Assembly: GCA_015056015.1 (NCBI GenBank) | Contig: SVHD01000002.1 | Location: 62,001-126,000 of the forward strand | Reading direction: 5' to 3' | Origin: Clostridiales bacterium | Lineage (GTDB): Bacteria; Bacillota; Clostridia; Christensenellales; Aristaeellaceae | Length of the DNA stretch: 64,000 nucleotides | Shown: one piece after another, positions 49,809-59,666 of the stretch | Position numbering within the stretch: position 1 is the first letter of the stretch | Layout of the letters: every line of letters begins with the position of its first letter | Translations under genes and position numbers: made by a program | The notes under the pieces: generated by a model | What the model was told of the DNA's origin: nothing | The model's database searches: none | What the model saw: the letters and a program-made list of their open reading frames with translations, nothing else

Positions 49809-51319
49809 CGAATTTGCGTGCACTCAAAAGCGGCACCGATGTGCGGGGCAAAGCGCTGGGCGAACAGGCGACGCTGACCGGCGATATCGCCGCCCGGATT
49901 GGCGGGGCATTTGTGGAATGGCTCAAGGAGCGGGGCATTGATAATCCCCGGATTGCCCTGGGCCGGGATTCCCGCCTGACGGGGGAAATGCTGCTGGAAG
50001 CCTGCGCCAATGGCTGCCGTCTGGCGGGCGCGCAGGTGGAATGCTACGGCATGTGCACCACCCCTGCTATGTATATGAGTCTGATCACCGAGGGATTTGC
50101 CTGCGACGGCGCTATTATGCTCACCGCCAGCCATCATCCCTTTGATCGCAACGGGCTGAAATTCTTCACCAAGGAAGGCGGCATTGACAGCGCCGAATTG
50201 GATGAAATCCTCACCATCGCGGAAAGCGATGCGCCCCTGACCGGCGGCGGCATTCCCATTCAGAATCGGGATTTCCTGCCCGTTTACTGCGAGCAGCTCA
50301 AGGATCGGGTTCGCCAGGGCCTGGATACCGATATTCAAAAGCCCCTGCTGGGCTTGCATGTGGTGGTGGACGCCGGCAACGGCGCCGGCGGCTTCTATGC
50401 CAATATGCTGGAAGAATTGGGCGCCTGGGTGGAAGGCAGCCAGTTCCTGGAGCCTGACGGCCATTTCCCCAATCATATTCCCAATCCGGAAAATGAGGAC
50501 GCCATGGCTTCCATCTGCCAGGCTGTGAAAAAGGCAGAGGCCGATCTGGGCGTGATTTTTGACGCCGACTGCGATCGCGCCGCTATCGTGGATCACAACG
50601 GCCGGGAAATCAACCGCAACCGTCTGATCGCCCTGATTTCCGCCATTCTGCTGGAAAAGAAATCCGGGCTCACCATCGTCACCGACTCCGTCACCTCCTC
50701 CGGCCTGGCCCGGTTTATTCAGGAATGGGGCGGGGAGCATTATCGCTACAAGCGGGGCTATCGCAACGTGATTGACGAGGCCATCCGGCTGAATGAAGCG
50801 GGCATCGATTGTCCCCTGGCCATCGAAACCAGCGGCCATGCGGCCCTCAGGGAAAACCATTTCCTGGATGACGGCATGTATCTGGTGACGGTGCTGATCT
50901 GCGAAGCGATGAAATTAAAGCAGGAAGGGAAGGAGCTTTCCTCCCTGATTGCCGATCTGAAGGAGCCCAAGGAAAGCGCCGAAATCCGCCTGGCGATTCT
51001 GGCAGAGGATTTCCGCGCCGCCGGCCGTGCCGCCATCGAAAAGGTGATGGATCACGCCGCCTTTGCCCCCGGCTGGCATATTGCCCCGGATAACCGGGAG
51101 GGCGTGCGCATCAGCTTTGATCTGGATGGGGAAATGGATAATGGCTGGTTCCTGCTCCGGCTTTCTGTTCACGATCCCGTGCTGCCCCTGAATCTGGAAA
51201 GCGACGTCGAGGGCGGCGTTCAATATATGGCCTCTGCGTTGCTGAAGGTGCTTTCTGCCGCCGAGGGGATCGATCTTGCCAATCTGGAAGCTTTTATTAA
51301 AAACGGGGAGGACAAATAA
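49805..51319 (+). CDS. manB: Phosphomannomutase/phosphoglucomutase
   Basis: 504 residues of the alpha-D-phosphohexomutase family: active-site serine loop [16 protein letters not shown], metal loop [18 protein letters not shown], sugar-binding [17 protein letters not shown] and the C-terminal phosphate-binding region. It moves phosphate between C1 and C6 of mannose or glucose phosphates, feeding wall or exopolysaccharide precursors. The length is slightly above the usual 450-460 residues. The start at 49805 overlaps the preceding stop by 4 nt. Confidence 0.92.
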   Translation: MTNLRALKSGTDVRGKALGEQATLTGDIAARIGGAFVEWLKERGIDNPRIALGRDSRLTGEMLLEACANGCRLAGAQVECYGMCTTPAMYMSLITEGFACDGAIMLTASHHPFDRNGLKFFTKEGGIDSAELDEILTIAESDAPLTGGGIPIQNRDFLPVYCEQLKDRVRQGLDTDIQKPLLGLHVVVDAGNGAGGFYANMLEELGAWVEGSQFLEPDGHFPNHIPNPENEDAMASICQAVKKAEADLGVIFDADCDRAAIVDHNGREINRNRLIALISAILLEKKSGLTIVTDSVTSSGLARFIQEWGGEHYRYKRGYRNVIDEAIRLNEAGIDCPLAIETSGHAALRENHFLDDGMYLVTVLICEAMKLKQEGKELSSLIADLKEPKESAEIRLAILAEDFRAAGRAAIEKVMDHAAFAPGWHIAPDNREGVRISFDLDGEMDNGWFLLRLSVHDPVLPLNLESDVEGGVQYMASALLKVLSAAEGIDLANLEAFIKNGEDK

Positions 51320-51320
51320 A

Positions 51321-53297
51321 ATGGACATCCAGTTGAAAACCATCAACAATATCCGCACCCTGGCTGCGGATGCCGTACAGAAGGCCAACAGCGGCCATCC
51401 CGGCGCGCCCATGGGCATGGCCCCCATGGCTTACGCCCTGTGGCTCAAGGAAATGACCCATAATCCCCTCAATCCCGCCTGGAAAAACCGTGATCGTTTC
51501 GTTCTCTCCTCCGGTCATGCCAGCGCCCTGCTTTATTCCATGCTGCATCTGACCGGCTATGGCCTGACTATGGATGATCTGAAGGATTTCCGTCAGTTCG
51601 GCTCCAAGACCCCCGGCCATCCCGAATACCGGCACACCGTGGGCGTTGAAACCACCACCGGTCCTCTGGGCCAGGGCATTGCCAACGCCGTGGGCTTCGC
51701 CATTGCCGAAACCATGCTGGCCGCCCATTTCAACCGGCCTGATTTCCCCGTGGTGGATCACCGGGTTTATGCCATCTGCGGCGACGGCTGCCTGATGGAA
51801 GGTATCTCCGGCGAAGCCGCCTCCTTGGCCGGCACGTTGAAGCTGGGCAAGATTACCCTGCTGTATGACGATAATGAAATCTCCATCGAAGGCGATACCG
51901 ATATTACCTTCAAGGAAGATGTGGGCGCCCGTTTTGAAGCCTATGGCTGGCATGTGGTTCGTCTTGCCGACGGCAATGACGTGGACGCCCTGTGCGCCGC
52001 CATGGAAGAAGCGAAAAAGGACGAACGGCCCAGCCTGATCATCTGCCCCACCAAGATCGGCTATGGCTGCCCCGCCAAGGAAGGCAAGGCGTCCGCTCAT
52101 GGCGAACCCCTGGGCGTGGATAACCTGGCCGAAACGAAGAAGAACCTGGGCATGCCCGCGGATTCCTTCCTGGTATTCCCCGAAGTGTATCAGCACTGCA
52201 AGGAAATGATGGAAAAGAATCAGAAGGCCGAAGAAGAATGGAATGCCCTCTTTGCCGCCTATGCTGAAAAATATCCCGAGCTGGCCGAAGAATGGGAAAC
52301 CTGGCACAGCGAAGAATTGCCCGATGAAATCATGATGGGCGATAATCTGTGGCAGTGGGAAAAGAAGGACGCCACCCGCGGCGCTTCCGGCGAAATGATC
52401 AATCGTCTGGCCAAGCTGCTCCCCAACCTGGTGGGCGGCAGCGCCGACCTGGGCCCCTCCAATAAGACTGCCATCAAGGATGGCGGCGACTACAGCGCCG
52501 AAAACCGCGCCGGCCGGAATATGCACTTTGGCGTGCGTGAACATGCCATGGCGGCCATCTGCAATGCCATGGCGCTGCATGGCGGCCTACGGGTATTCTG
52601 CGGCACCTTCTTCGTATTCAGCGATTACATGAAGCATGCCATGCGCATGAGCGCCATCATGAAGCTGCCCGTCGCCTATGTGCTCACCCACGATTCCATC
52701 GGCGTTGGCGAAGACGGCGCTACCCATCAGCCCATCGAGCATCTGGCCGCCCTGCGCTCCCTGCCCGATATGCTTACCTTCCGTCCCGCCGACGGCAGGG
52801 AAACCACCGCTGCCTGGCTCACCGCCCTCACCAGCGGCCTGCCCACCAGCCTGATCCTTACCCGCCAGACCCTGCCCCTCTACGAAAACAGCAATTGCAA
52901 CGCCATGAAGGGCGGCTATATCCTGGCCGACAGCGAAAAGGAAACCCCCGATGTGCTGCTCATGGCCTCCGGCAGCGAAGTGGAGCAGGTAATGGGCGCC
53001 AAGGAAGAACTGAAGAAGGATGGCATCGACGCCCGCGTCATTTCCATGCCCTGCATGGAGCTCTTCCTCAAGCAGGATAAGGCCTATCAGGAATCCGTCA
53101 TTCCTTCCGCCGTCCGCGCCCGCGTTTCTCTGGAAGCCGCCGCCACCATGCCCTGGTATCGCTTTGTGGGTCTGGATGGCGTGGCGCTGGGTATCGATCA
53201 TTTCGGTGCCTCCGCCCCCGCTGCCGTGCTCTTTAAGGAATTCGGCATCACCGTGGAAAACGTGGTCAAGACCGCCAAGGAACTGCTGGGCAAATAA
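51321..53297 (+). CDS. tkt: Transketolase
   Basis: 658 residues, full length. [20 protein letters not shown] near the N terminus, the thiamine-pyrophosphate motif [18 protein letters not shown] ... DDNEISIEG, the histidine loop [33 protein letters not shown] and [18 protein letters not shown], which carries catalytic residues. It links the pentose phosphate pathway to glycolysis. GGGGAGG precedes the ATG at 51321; a longer frame from 51276 lies within manB. The codon bias is strong. Repeat copy 6 follows 21 nt after the stop. Confidence 0.96.
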   Translation: MDIQLKTINNIRTLAADAVQKANSGHPGAPMGMAPMAYALWLKEMTHNPLNPAWKNRDRFVLSSGHASALLYSMLHLTGYGLTMDDLKDFRQFGSKTPGHPEYRHTVGVETTTGPLGQGIANAVGFAIAETMLAAHFNRPDFPVVDHRVYAICGDGCLMEGISGEAASLAGTLKLGKITLLYDDNEISIEGDTDITFKEDVGARFEAYGWHVVRLADGNDVDALCAAMEEAKKDERPSLIICPTKIGYGCPAKEGKASAHGEPLGVDNLAETKKNLGMPADSFLVFPEVYQHCKEMMEKNQKAEEEWNALFAAYAEKYPELAEEWETWHSEELPDEIMMGDNLWQWEKKDATRGASGEMINRLAKLLPNLVGGSADLGPSNKTAIKDGGDYSAENRAGRNMHFGVREHAMAAICNAMALHGGLRVFCGTFFVFSDYMKHAMRMSAIMKLPVAYVLTHDSIGVGEDGATHQPIEHLAALRSLPDMLTFRPADGRETTAAWLTALTSGLPTSLILTRQTLPLYENSNCNAMKGGYILADSEKETPDVLLMASGSEVEQVMGAKEELKKDGIDARVISMPCMELFLKQDKAYQESVIPSAVRARVSLEAAATMPWYRFVGLDGVALGIDHFGASAPAAVLFKEFGITVENVVKTAKELLGK

Positions 53298-53318
53298 AAA
53301 ATAGAAACGGGATATATT

Positions 53319-53425
53319 GCGGGAGGATGCTTTTAAATCAAAAGCACCCTCCCGCCCCCTCCCGAAAACCAGCTCTGGATTTTTCAATGATCCTCCTGAG
53401 AATTGGTGTGCCAGTGTGAATTGAT
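53319..53425 (+). repeat. Palindromic 3'-end repeat, copy 6 (after tkt)
   Basis: A 16-bp stem with one A-C mismatch (53319-53334 with 53340-53355), then CCCCTCCCGAAAACC, TCTGGATTTT and, at the far end, TGTGCCAGTGTGAA, which aligns with GAATGCCAGTGAAG of copies 1 and 2. It is the most degenerate stem of the six. Confidence 0.72.
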
Positions 53426-53513
53426 ACGTCATTCTGCCCGGCAATCATCATGAAATCTTCCTGTTCTGCAGGGAGTTTTTTTATACCATCCATTCAGAAT
53501 TTACCTTCCCCTC

Positions 53514-53542
53514 TTGACAGCAAAAATCGGATTGTTTATCAT
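53514..53542 (+). promoter_or_regulatory. Sigma-A promoter of the GH2 gene
   Basis: TTGACA (53514-53519), 17 bp, TATCAT (53537-53542), 39 nt upstream of the ATG at 53582. The rest of the 53426-53513 gap shows nothing I recognise. Confidence 0.7.
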
Positions 53543-53581
53543 GGAAAACAAGGTACAATTCTTCCTTCAAGGAGGTCCATA

Positions 53582-55897
53582 ATGCGATATTCCCTGAATG
53601 GTCTTTGGCAGCTTGCCTTTACTTCACCCGTGGATGAAAAGAAGCATTGTTTTTCTGCCGCCGTGCCGGGCAATGTGGAAATGGCGCTGATGGAAAACGG
53701 CCTGCTCGCCGATTGCATGCCGGCCGATGATCAGCGCGCCACCACCCCCTATGACGCCGTGGATGACTGGACCTATTCCTGCCGCTTCAATGCGCCCCGG
53801 GCGGAAGAGGGATGGCAGCAGGAGCTGGTATTTGAGGGCATTGATACCATTGCGGAGATTTACCTCAACGGAAATCTGATCGCCCGGCCCCGGGATATGT
53901 TTATTCCTCACCGCATCCCCGTTACCGGGCAATTGAAGGAAACAGACAATGAACTGACCGTGATCATCCGCAGCGCCCTTTTATTTGCCCATCAGCAGGA
54001 AGAGGATATTTTCTCCATCGCCCGGGGGCATACCCTCTACGGCGGGCAGCAGCATCTGCGCAAAGCGCGGCATGAATGGGGCTGGGATAATGCCCCCCGG
54101 CTGCTCACCAGCGGCATTTATCGCGCCGTATATCTGGAATATCTGCCCCCGGAACGCTTTGAGGACGTTTATCTTTACACCAGTGAAATCACCGATGAAA
54201 AGGTATCTCTGGGCATTATCTGGGATTATCAGACGCCCCGAGCCAGCTGGATGGATTATACCATCCGCTACACCCTAAAATCCAAAGGCAAAATCATTTT
54301 TGAGCAGGAAAAAAGTGTGGATTATCCCCGGGGCGCCCTGCGCTTTTCCCTGCCCCGGGGAAAAATCGATTTGTGGTGGCCCTGCGGCTTCGGCGAGGCC
54401 AATCTCTGCGATCTTTCCATCCGGATGTATCAAGGCGATGTGCTGCAGGCGGAATGGAATGGCAAATGGGGCGTGCGCACCATCAAGCTTATCAAAACGG
54501 AGAATATCCATCCCGATGGCAGCGGCGAATTCCTTTTCAAGGTGAATAATCAGCCCATCTATATCAACGGCACCAACTGGAAGCCCCTGGACGCCCTCCA
54601 TTCCCGGGCCGATGCACGGGTGGAACAGGCCCTTTCGCTGATCAAAGATCTGCATTGCAATATGGTGCGCATCTGGGGCGGCGGCATTTATGAGGATCAT
54701 CCCTTCTTTGATTTCTGCGATGAAAACGGCATCATGGTCTGGCAGGATTTCATGTTCGGCTGCGAAATCCCCGCCATGGATGAGGATTACTGCAAAATCG
54801 TGGAAAAGGAAACCATGACCATCATCAAAAAGCTGCGCAATCATCCCTCGCTGGCAGTATGGTGCGGGGATAATGAAGATGACATGTTTGTCCGGAATAT
54901 TCACCGGGGAAGCCAGATCCGCCCCAGTCACAATAAAATCAGCCGTCAGGTGCTGCAAAATTGCGTACTGCGCCAGGATCCTTACCGCTGCTATGTGGCC
55001 AGCTCGCCCTATTATTCGGATGAATCGGCGGCAGAATGGAATGCAGGGGAGCAGACCCTTGCCGCTCCGGAAGAGCATCTCTACCCCGCCACAAAAGATT
55101 TTGCCCAGGCCCTGCGGAATTGCAAAAGCCGCCTGATTGGGGAAACGGGGCCCATCTTCATCAATGCCATGACGGATAATCCCCGGATCTGGGCCCGGGA
55201 AGAAAACCGCGCCCGCAGGCTGTGGGACGCCTCCATTCCTTTCAGCCAGCGAAGTCATAACACCCACCAGTCGGATGAATATTTCATGAGCTGGCGGCAG
55301 ACCGGCAAGGAATTATGCCAGGACTGGTTCCGGCGGGATTTCACCGCCGATGAATGGCAGGATTATGCCCTGGCCGTCAATATCATCTGCGCCCATGTAT
55401 TCAAGGATTGCATTGAATACTGCCGCGTCAGCCGCTGGGAAAAAACGGGGATCATCTGGTGGTCACTCATGGATATGTGGCCCATGCTCTATAATTATTC
55501 CGTGGTGGATTATGATTTCCGGCCCAAAATGCCCTACTACTGGATTCGCCAGTCCCAGCAAAGCTTCGCGCTGATGCTGGTGCAAAAGGAGCTGGATGGG
55601 GAAATCGCCCTTTACGCCGCCAATGATTCCCTTCTCCCCCACCGGGGCGAATATAAAATCACCGCCCTTTCCGCCGATGGAACGGAGCGGACAGTGGCAC
55701 TGGGTTCTTATCAGGAAGGGCCCAACAGCGCCCGGATGATCCAGCGCATTGCGGAAAGGGAAAATCCCGAATTATGGATCATTCAGTGGCAGGAGGACGG
55801 GAGAACATACTATAATCATTTCGCCATCCATGGAAAGGATTGCGGCTTCGATACATGGAAAGCATGGATGCAGAAGCTGGATCAGCTTTATCGGTAA
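53582..55897 (+). CDS. Glycoside hydrolase family 2 (beta-mannosidase-like)
   Basis: 771 residues, no signal peptide, so cytoplasmic. N-terminal sugar-binding jelly-roll (SLNGLWQLAFTSPVDEKKHC; VFEGIDTIAEIYLNGNLIA), then GQQHLRKARHEWGWDNAPRL, typical of beta-mannosidase-type GH2, and the TIM barrel with INGTNWKPLDALHSR, NMVRIWGGGIYEDHPFFDFC, WCGDNEDDMFV (acid/base glutamate) and RLIGETGPIFINAM (likely nucleophile glutamate). The acid/base motif is DNE rather than the usual NNE. AAGGAGGT precedes the ATG at 53582. It probably acts on imported mannose- or similar oligosaccharides. Confidence 0.87.
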   Translation: MRYSLNGLWQLAFTSPVDEKKHCFSAAVPGNVEMALMENGLLADCMPADDQRATTPYDAVDDWTYSCRFNAPRAEEGWQQELVFEGIDTIAEIYLNGNLIARPRDMFIPHRIPVTGQLKETDNELTVIIRSALLFAHQQEEDIFSIARGHTLYGGQQHLRKARHEWGWDNAPRLLTSGIYRAVYLEYLPPERFEDVYLYTSEITDEKVSLGIIWDYQTPRASWMDYTIRYTLKSKGKIIFEQEKSVDYPRGALRFSLPRGKIDLWWPCGFGEANLCDLSIRMYQGDVLQAEWNGKWGVRTIKLIKTENIHPDGSGEFLFKVNNQPIYINGTNWKPLDALHSRADARVEQALSLIKDLHCNMVRIWGGGIYEDHPFFDFCDENGIMVWQDFMFGCEIPAMDEDYCKIVEKETMTIIKKLRNHPSLAVWCGDNEDDMFVRNIHRGSQIRPSHNKISRQVLQNCVLRQDPYRCYVASSPYYSDESAAEWNAGEQTLAAPEEHLYPATKDFAQALRNCKSRLIGETGPIFINAMTDNPRIWAREENRARRLWDASIPFSQRSHNTHQSDEYFMSWRQTGKELCQDWFRRDFTADEWQDYALAVNIICAHVFKDCIEYCRVSRWEKTGIIWWSLMDMWPMLYNYSVVDYDFRPKMPYYWIRQSQQSFALMLVQKELDGEIALYAANDSLLPHRGEYKITALSADGTERTVALGSYQEGPNSARMIQRIAERENPELWIIQWQEDGRTYYNHFAIHGKDCGFDTWKAWMQKLDQLYR

Positions 55898-55902
55898 ATA
55901 AG

Positions 55903-55930
55903 AAACGCTTCCGGAATTCCGGAAGCGTTT
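55903..55930. terminator. Bidirectional palindromic terminator
   Basis: AAACGCTTCCGGAATTCCGG... is a perfect 28-bp palindrome with T-runs outward, between the convergent GH2 and KduD genes. Confidence 0.88.
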
Positions 55931-55947
55931 TTATTTTGATTCATGGA

Positions 55948-56751
55948 TCAGGGCTGCTTGCCAAAATAGGCCAGGATGCCGCCATCCACATAAAGAATCT
56001 GCCCATTGACGAAATCGCTGGCTTCGGAAGCCAGGAACAGTGCCGGGCCCATCAGATCCTCGGGCTTGCCCCAGCGATTCGCCGGGGTTTTGACGCAGAT
56101 AAACTGGTCAAAGGGATGCCGGCTGCCATCCGCCTGGCGTTCCCGCAGGGGCGCGGTCTGGGGCGTTTCGATATAGCCCGGCCCCAGGCCATTGCACTGA
56201 ATATTGTAACAGCCGTATTCGGAGCAGATATTGCGGGTGAGCATCTTCAGGCCACCCTTGGCCGCCGCATAGGCGGATACGGTTTCCCGGCCCAGTTCGC
56301 TCATCATGGAGCAGATATTGATGATTTTGCCGTGGCCCCGCTGAATCATGCCGGGGAGAACGGCCTTGGCCATGATGAAGGGCGCGACCAGATCCACATC
56401 GATGACCTTGCGGAATTCGCTGCTTTCCATTTCGGTCATGGGAATCCGGCGGATGATGCCCGCGTTATTCACCAGAATATCCACGGGGGCCACATCCTGT
56501 TCAATCTGCGCAATCATCTTCTGCACGGCCTCTTCATCCGTCACATCGCAGACATAGCCATGGGCGCAAATGCCCGCTTCTTCATAGGCCTTCAGGCCCT
56601 TATCCACCAGTTCCTGATTAATATCGTTGAAAACGATGGTGGCGCCGGCAGCATGAAAGCCGGTGGCGATGGCAAAGCCGATGCCATAGCTGCCCCCCGT
56701 TACCAGGGCGGTTTTCCCCTGCAGGGAAAATTTGCTCATATCAAATGCCAT
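55948..56751 (-). CDS. kduD: 2-dehydro-3-deoxy-D-gluconate 5-dehydrogenase (KduD-like)
   Basis: 267-residue short-chain dehydrogenase. Cofactor loop TGGSYGIGFAIATGF, DVTDEEAV, NNAGIIRR, the catalytic serine in ICSMMSE and the YAAAKGG catalytic pair, then VDGGILAYFG at the C terminus. KduD reduces 5-dehydro-4-deoxy-glucuronate-derived DKII to 2-keto-3-deoxygluconate in pectin breakdown. The gene lies 12 nt downstream of kduI, which fixes the role better than the fold alone; gluconate 5-dehydrogenase is the close alternative. GAGGT precedes the start. Confidence 0.87.
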   Translation of the reverse strand: MAFDMSKFSLQGKTALVTGGSYGIGFAIATGFHAAGATIVFNDINQELVDKGLKAYEEAGICAHGYVCDVTDEEAVQKMIAQIEQDVAPVDILVNNAGIIRRIPMTEMESSEFRKVIDVDLVAPFIMAKAVLPGMIQRGHGKIINICSMMSELGRETVSAYAAAKGGLKMLTRNICSEYGCYNIQCNGLGPGYIETPQTAPLRERQADGSRHPFDQFICVKTPANRWGKPEDLMGPALFLASEASDFVNGQILYVDGGILAYFGKQP

Positions 56752-56763
56752 ATCTTTTTTACC

Positions 56764-57606
56764 TCACTTCATTTCGGTAGCAGAGAAGCTATCCATATCA
56801 TCAAAGGCCAGGTTTTCGCCGCACATGGCCCAAATGAAGGTATAATTGGAAGTGCCGCAGCCGCTGTGGATGGACCAGGAGGGAGAAATGACCGCGTCAA
56901 AATTCTGCATCACGATATGCCGGGTTTCCTGGGGCTGGCCCATGAAATGCATAACCACCTGATCCTCAGGGATATCAAAGTAAGTATATACTTCCATGCG
57001 GCGTTCATGGGTATGGCTGGGCATGGTATTCCATACGCTGCCGGGGGCCAGCTGGGTCAGGCCCATGGAAAGCTGGCAGGTATCCAGCACGGCGGGATGA
57101 ATGAACTGATTGATCACCCGCTTATTGGCGGTTTTTTCATCGCCCAGAGGACGCTTCTGAGCATTTTCGAAGGAAAGGAAGGTAGTTTTGCAGGCCCGGT
57201 GGGCAGGAGCAGAGCAAAGATAGAATTTGGCGGGCTTTTCAGGATCAATGCTGCCGAATTTCACTTCTTTGGTGCCCATGGTGATATACAGGCAATCCTC
57301 AAAGGCCATTTCAAAGCGCTGGCCATCGGCCTCAATAAAGCCCTGGCCGCCCAAGTTGAATACGCCCGCTTCCCGGCGTTCCAGGAAATACTGGGTGCCG
57401 AAATTGGCCCATACATCAATGCCTTTATCGATGGATACGATTTCTTCCACAGGCATAATGCCCATCACCACCATACGATCCACATGGGAATAAGTGGCCT
57501 GGACGGTATCCTTCTGATAAAGATCAGTAATCAAAAATTCCTTGCGCAGTTCATCCGTGGTATAACGGCGCACATCCTGGGGATTTGCAGAATAACGAAT
57601 ATCCAT
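56764..57606 (-). CDS. kduI: 5-dehydro-4-deoxy-D-glucuronate isomerase
   Basis: 280 residues, the normal KduI length. It converts the unsaturated-uronate product 5-keto-4-deoxyuronate to DKII. Conserved segments: IRYSANPQDVRRYTTDELRK, FLITDLYQKDTVQATYSHVD, RMVVMGIMPVEE, NTMPSHTHERRMEVYTYFDI (metal ligands) and SPSWSIHSGCGTSNYTFIWA. GGAGGT lies 6 nt before the start. It is co-transcribed with kduD and an MsmX-type ATPase. Confidence 0.96.
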   Translation of the reverse strand: MDIRYSANPQDVRRYTTDELRKEFLITDLYQKDTVQATYSHVDRMVVMGIMPVEEIVSIDKGIDVWANFGTQYFLERREAGVFNLGGQGFIEADGQRFEMAFEDCLYITMGTKEVKFGSIDPEKPAKFYLCSAPAHRACKTTFLSFENAQKRPLGDEKTANKRVINQFIHPAVLDTCQLSMGLTQLAPGSVWNTMPSHTHERRMEVYTYFDIPEDQVVMHFMGQPQETRHIVMQNFDAVISPSWSIHSGCGTSNYTFIWAMCGENLAFDDMDSFSATEMK

Positions 57607-57663
57607 TCTTTACCTCCAATATGTTGATCCGGGCAGCCCGGATTGATTCGCAGTTGTCAACGA

Positions 57664-58740
57664 TCAGATTACCATTTCGCTTTCCCCGTCAAACAAATAA
57701 ATGCTTTCGGCGGGAATGAAGAAGGAAAGCTCGCTGTCCATGGGCGGAATTTCATGGGGGGGTACCTTCAGAATCACCTTTTCTTCCGCCATATCCAGAT
57801 AGACATTGGCATTATCCCCCAGCATTTCGGTCAATTCCACCGTGCCGGAAAGGACATAGGCATTTTCCGGTTTTTCCAGTGCAATGGCCTCGGGGCGGAA
57901 GCCGAAAACAATTTCCCTGCCCTCATAATCCTTCGCCTTTTCCCCCAGCTTTTCCTTCAGATCAAGGGCTGCGCCGGCAATCTCAATGCAGCCGTTTTCC
58001 ACCGTTCTGCGGATAAAATTCATGGGCGGCTCCCCGATGAAGCCGGCAACAAAGACGTTACAGGGATGGAAATATACCTCCCTGGGGGTGCCCACCTGCT
58101 GCACATAGCCATCCTTCATCACCACAATCCGATCCGCCATGGTCATGGCTTCCGTCTGATCATGGGTCACATAAATGGTGGTGGCGCCGGTTTCCCGATG
58201 AATCTGGGTAATTTCGGAGCGCATGGTTACGCGCTGCTTGGCGTCCAGATTGGAAAGGGGCTCATCCATCAGGAAAATGCCCACCTTCCGGATAATGGAT
58301 CGGCCCACCGCCACGCGCTGCCTTTGGCCGCCGGACAGGGCGCGGGGCATACGATCCAGATAATCGGTCAGGCCCAGAATTTTTGCGGTTTTCTGCACCC
58401 GTTCATCGATTACGTCTTCATCCACGCCCTGCAAAGAAAGACCGAAGGCCAGATTATCATACACCGTCATATTGGGATAGAGGGCGTAGCTCTGGAATAC
58501 CATGGCCACTTCCCTTTCACGGGGGCCCCACTGATTGGCCACTTCCCCATTGATCAGAAATTCACCCTTGCTGATATCCTCCAGCCCGGCGATCATCCGC
58601 AGCGTGGTGGATTTTCCGCAGCCGGAAGGGCCGACGAATACAATAAATTCTCCCCGCTCTGCCTCCAGATTGAAATCATGGACGGCATGGAAGCCGTTGG
58701 GATAGATTTTGTTGATGTTTCTGAGGGTCAAATATGCCAT
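57664..58740 (-). CDS. msmX: Multi-sugar ABC transporter ATPase (MsmX/UgpC type)
   Basis: 358 residues. ATPase motifs: VGPSGCGKST, Q-loop VFQSYALYPNMTVYDN, signature LSGGQRQRVAVGRS, Walker B IFLMDEPLSNLD and switch histidine VTHDQTEAMTMADR. The C-terminal TOBE domain (about 235-358) contains VFGFRPEAIALEKPEN, as in ATPases shared among several sugar importers. The start at 58740 is preferred because the region upstream is non-coding promoter sequence with AAGGGGCGG before it. No permease genes accompany it here. Confidence 0.92.
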   Translation of the reverse strand: MAYLTLRNINKIYPNGFHAVHDFNLEAERGEFIVFVGPSGCGKSTTLRMIAGLEDISKGEFLINGEVANQWGPREREVAMVFQSYALYPNMTVYDNLAFGLSLQGVDEDVIDERVQKTAKILGLTDYLDRMPRALSGGQRQRVAVGRSIIRKVGIFLMDEPLSNLDAKQRVTMRSEITQIHRETGATTIYVTHDQTEAMTMADRIVVMKDGYVQQVGTPREVYFHPCNVFVAGFIGEPPMNFIRRTVENGCIEIAGAALDLKEKLGEKAKDYEGREIVFGFRPEAIALEKPENAYVLSGTVELTEMLGDNANVYLDMAEEKVILKVPPHEIPPMDSELSFFIPAESIYLFDGESEMVI

Positions 58741-58815
58741 TTGAATCCGCCCCTTTTCTTGGATTGACGGGGAATATGCCCGTTTTTTTCGCCGGCCGTT
58801 CTCCATCGCCAGGGA

Positions 58816-58844
58816 TGGACAAAACCGACATGATTTGCTACAAT
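58816..58844 (+). promoter_or_regulatory. Sigma-A promoter of the AraC-type regulator
   Basis: TGGACA (58816-58821), 17 bp, TACAAT (58839-58844), 28 nt before the ATG. It lies in the 131-bp gap shared with the divergent msmX-kduI-kduD operon, so one regulator site could control both directions; no clear operator for the msmX side could be picked out. Confidence 0.72.
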
Positions 58845-58871
58845 AGACGCAAGGAAACGCGAGGTGGCGCC

Positions 58872-59666
58872 ATGAATGATATCATTTTTGCCGGGAAGCA
58901 TTTTCTGACCTATAACGTCAGCCGGCATAAGCACAGCAGCTGGGAATTGGTCTACTGCACAGGGAAATCCGGCGAATTTGTCTTTGAGGATTTTTCCCTG
59001 CCCTATGGGGTGGGAGATATTGTGGTCATCCCGCCGGATGTGCCCCACAAGAATATCAGCGAAGGGGGCTTTACCAATATTCATCTGAATATTGTGGAAA
59101 CCACCCTGGCCTTCCGCCAGCCCGTGCTGATCAGGGATGATGTGAATCATTCCCTGCTGCATCTGTTTTCCAATGCCTATTTCCTCTTTTCCGGCGATCC
59201 GGAACGCCGGGCCGCGCTGATTGGCGCCTATGGCAATCTGATCGTGCGCAGCCTTACGCTCAATCAGGCCGTGGATCCCAAGAATCAGGTAACGGAGGAA
59301 ATTGAGCAGAGCATCGTGCAAAATTACGCCGATATCAATTATGAACTGGATGCGGTTTTGCACGGCTATCCCTACAGCTACGATTATCTTTGCAAGATTT
59401 TCCGCAAGGAAGTGGGCATGACGCCCCATAAATACCTGACCAGCCTGCGGCTGCAGGCCGCTGCGGATATGCTTTGCTCCGATTACAATAACGGCCGGAT
59501 TACCGAAATTGCCCATCTTTGCGGCTTCCGGGATTCCCTGTATTTTTCCCGCCTCTTCAAAAAGCGCTATCAGGTATCCCCCAAGGAATACTATCAGCAG
59601 AAGCGGGAAGAGGAGGAAAACCCCAACGCCGATTCCGACAGCCAGAAAATTATTCTGCCGGAATGA
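58872..59666 (+). CDS. AraC-family regulator with N-terminal cupin
   Basis: 264 residues. The first 95 form a sugar-binding cupin (HKHSSWELVYCTGKSGEFVF; GVGDIVVIPPDVPHKNIS); the last 100 hold two helix-turn-helix units (YSYDYLCKIFRKEVGMTPHK; ITEIAHLCGFRDSLYFSRLF KKRYQVSPKEYY, split here). GAGGTG lies 5 nt before the ATG at 58872. Its position between the msmX-kduID operon and the GH28-GH105 operon makes it the probable regulator of this pectin locus. Its 3' end overlaps that of GH105 by 17 nt. Confidence 0.9.
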   Translation: MNDIIFAGKHFLTYNVSRHKHSSWELVYCTGKSGEFVFEDFSLPYGVGDIVVIPPDVPHKNISEGGFTNIHLNIVETTLAFRQPVLIRDDVNHSLLHLFSNAYFLFSGDPERRAALIGAYGNLIVRSLTLNQAVDPKNQVTEEIEQSIVQNYADINYELDAVLHGYPYSYDYLCKIFRKEVGMTPHKYLTSLRLQAAADMLCSDYNNGRITEIAHLCGFRDSLYFSRLFKKRYQVSPKEYYQQKREEEENPNADSDSQKIILPE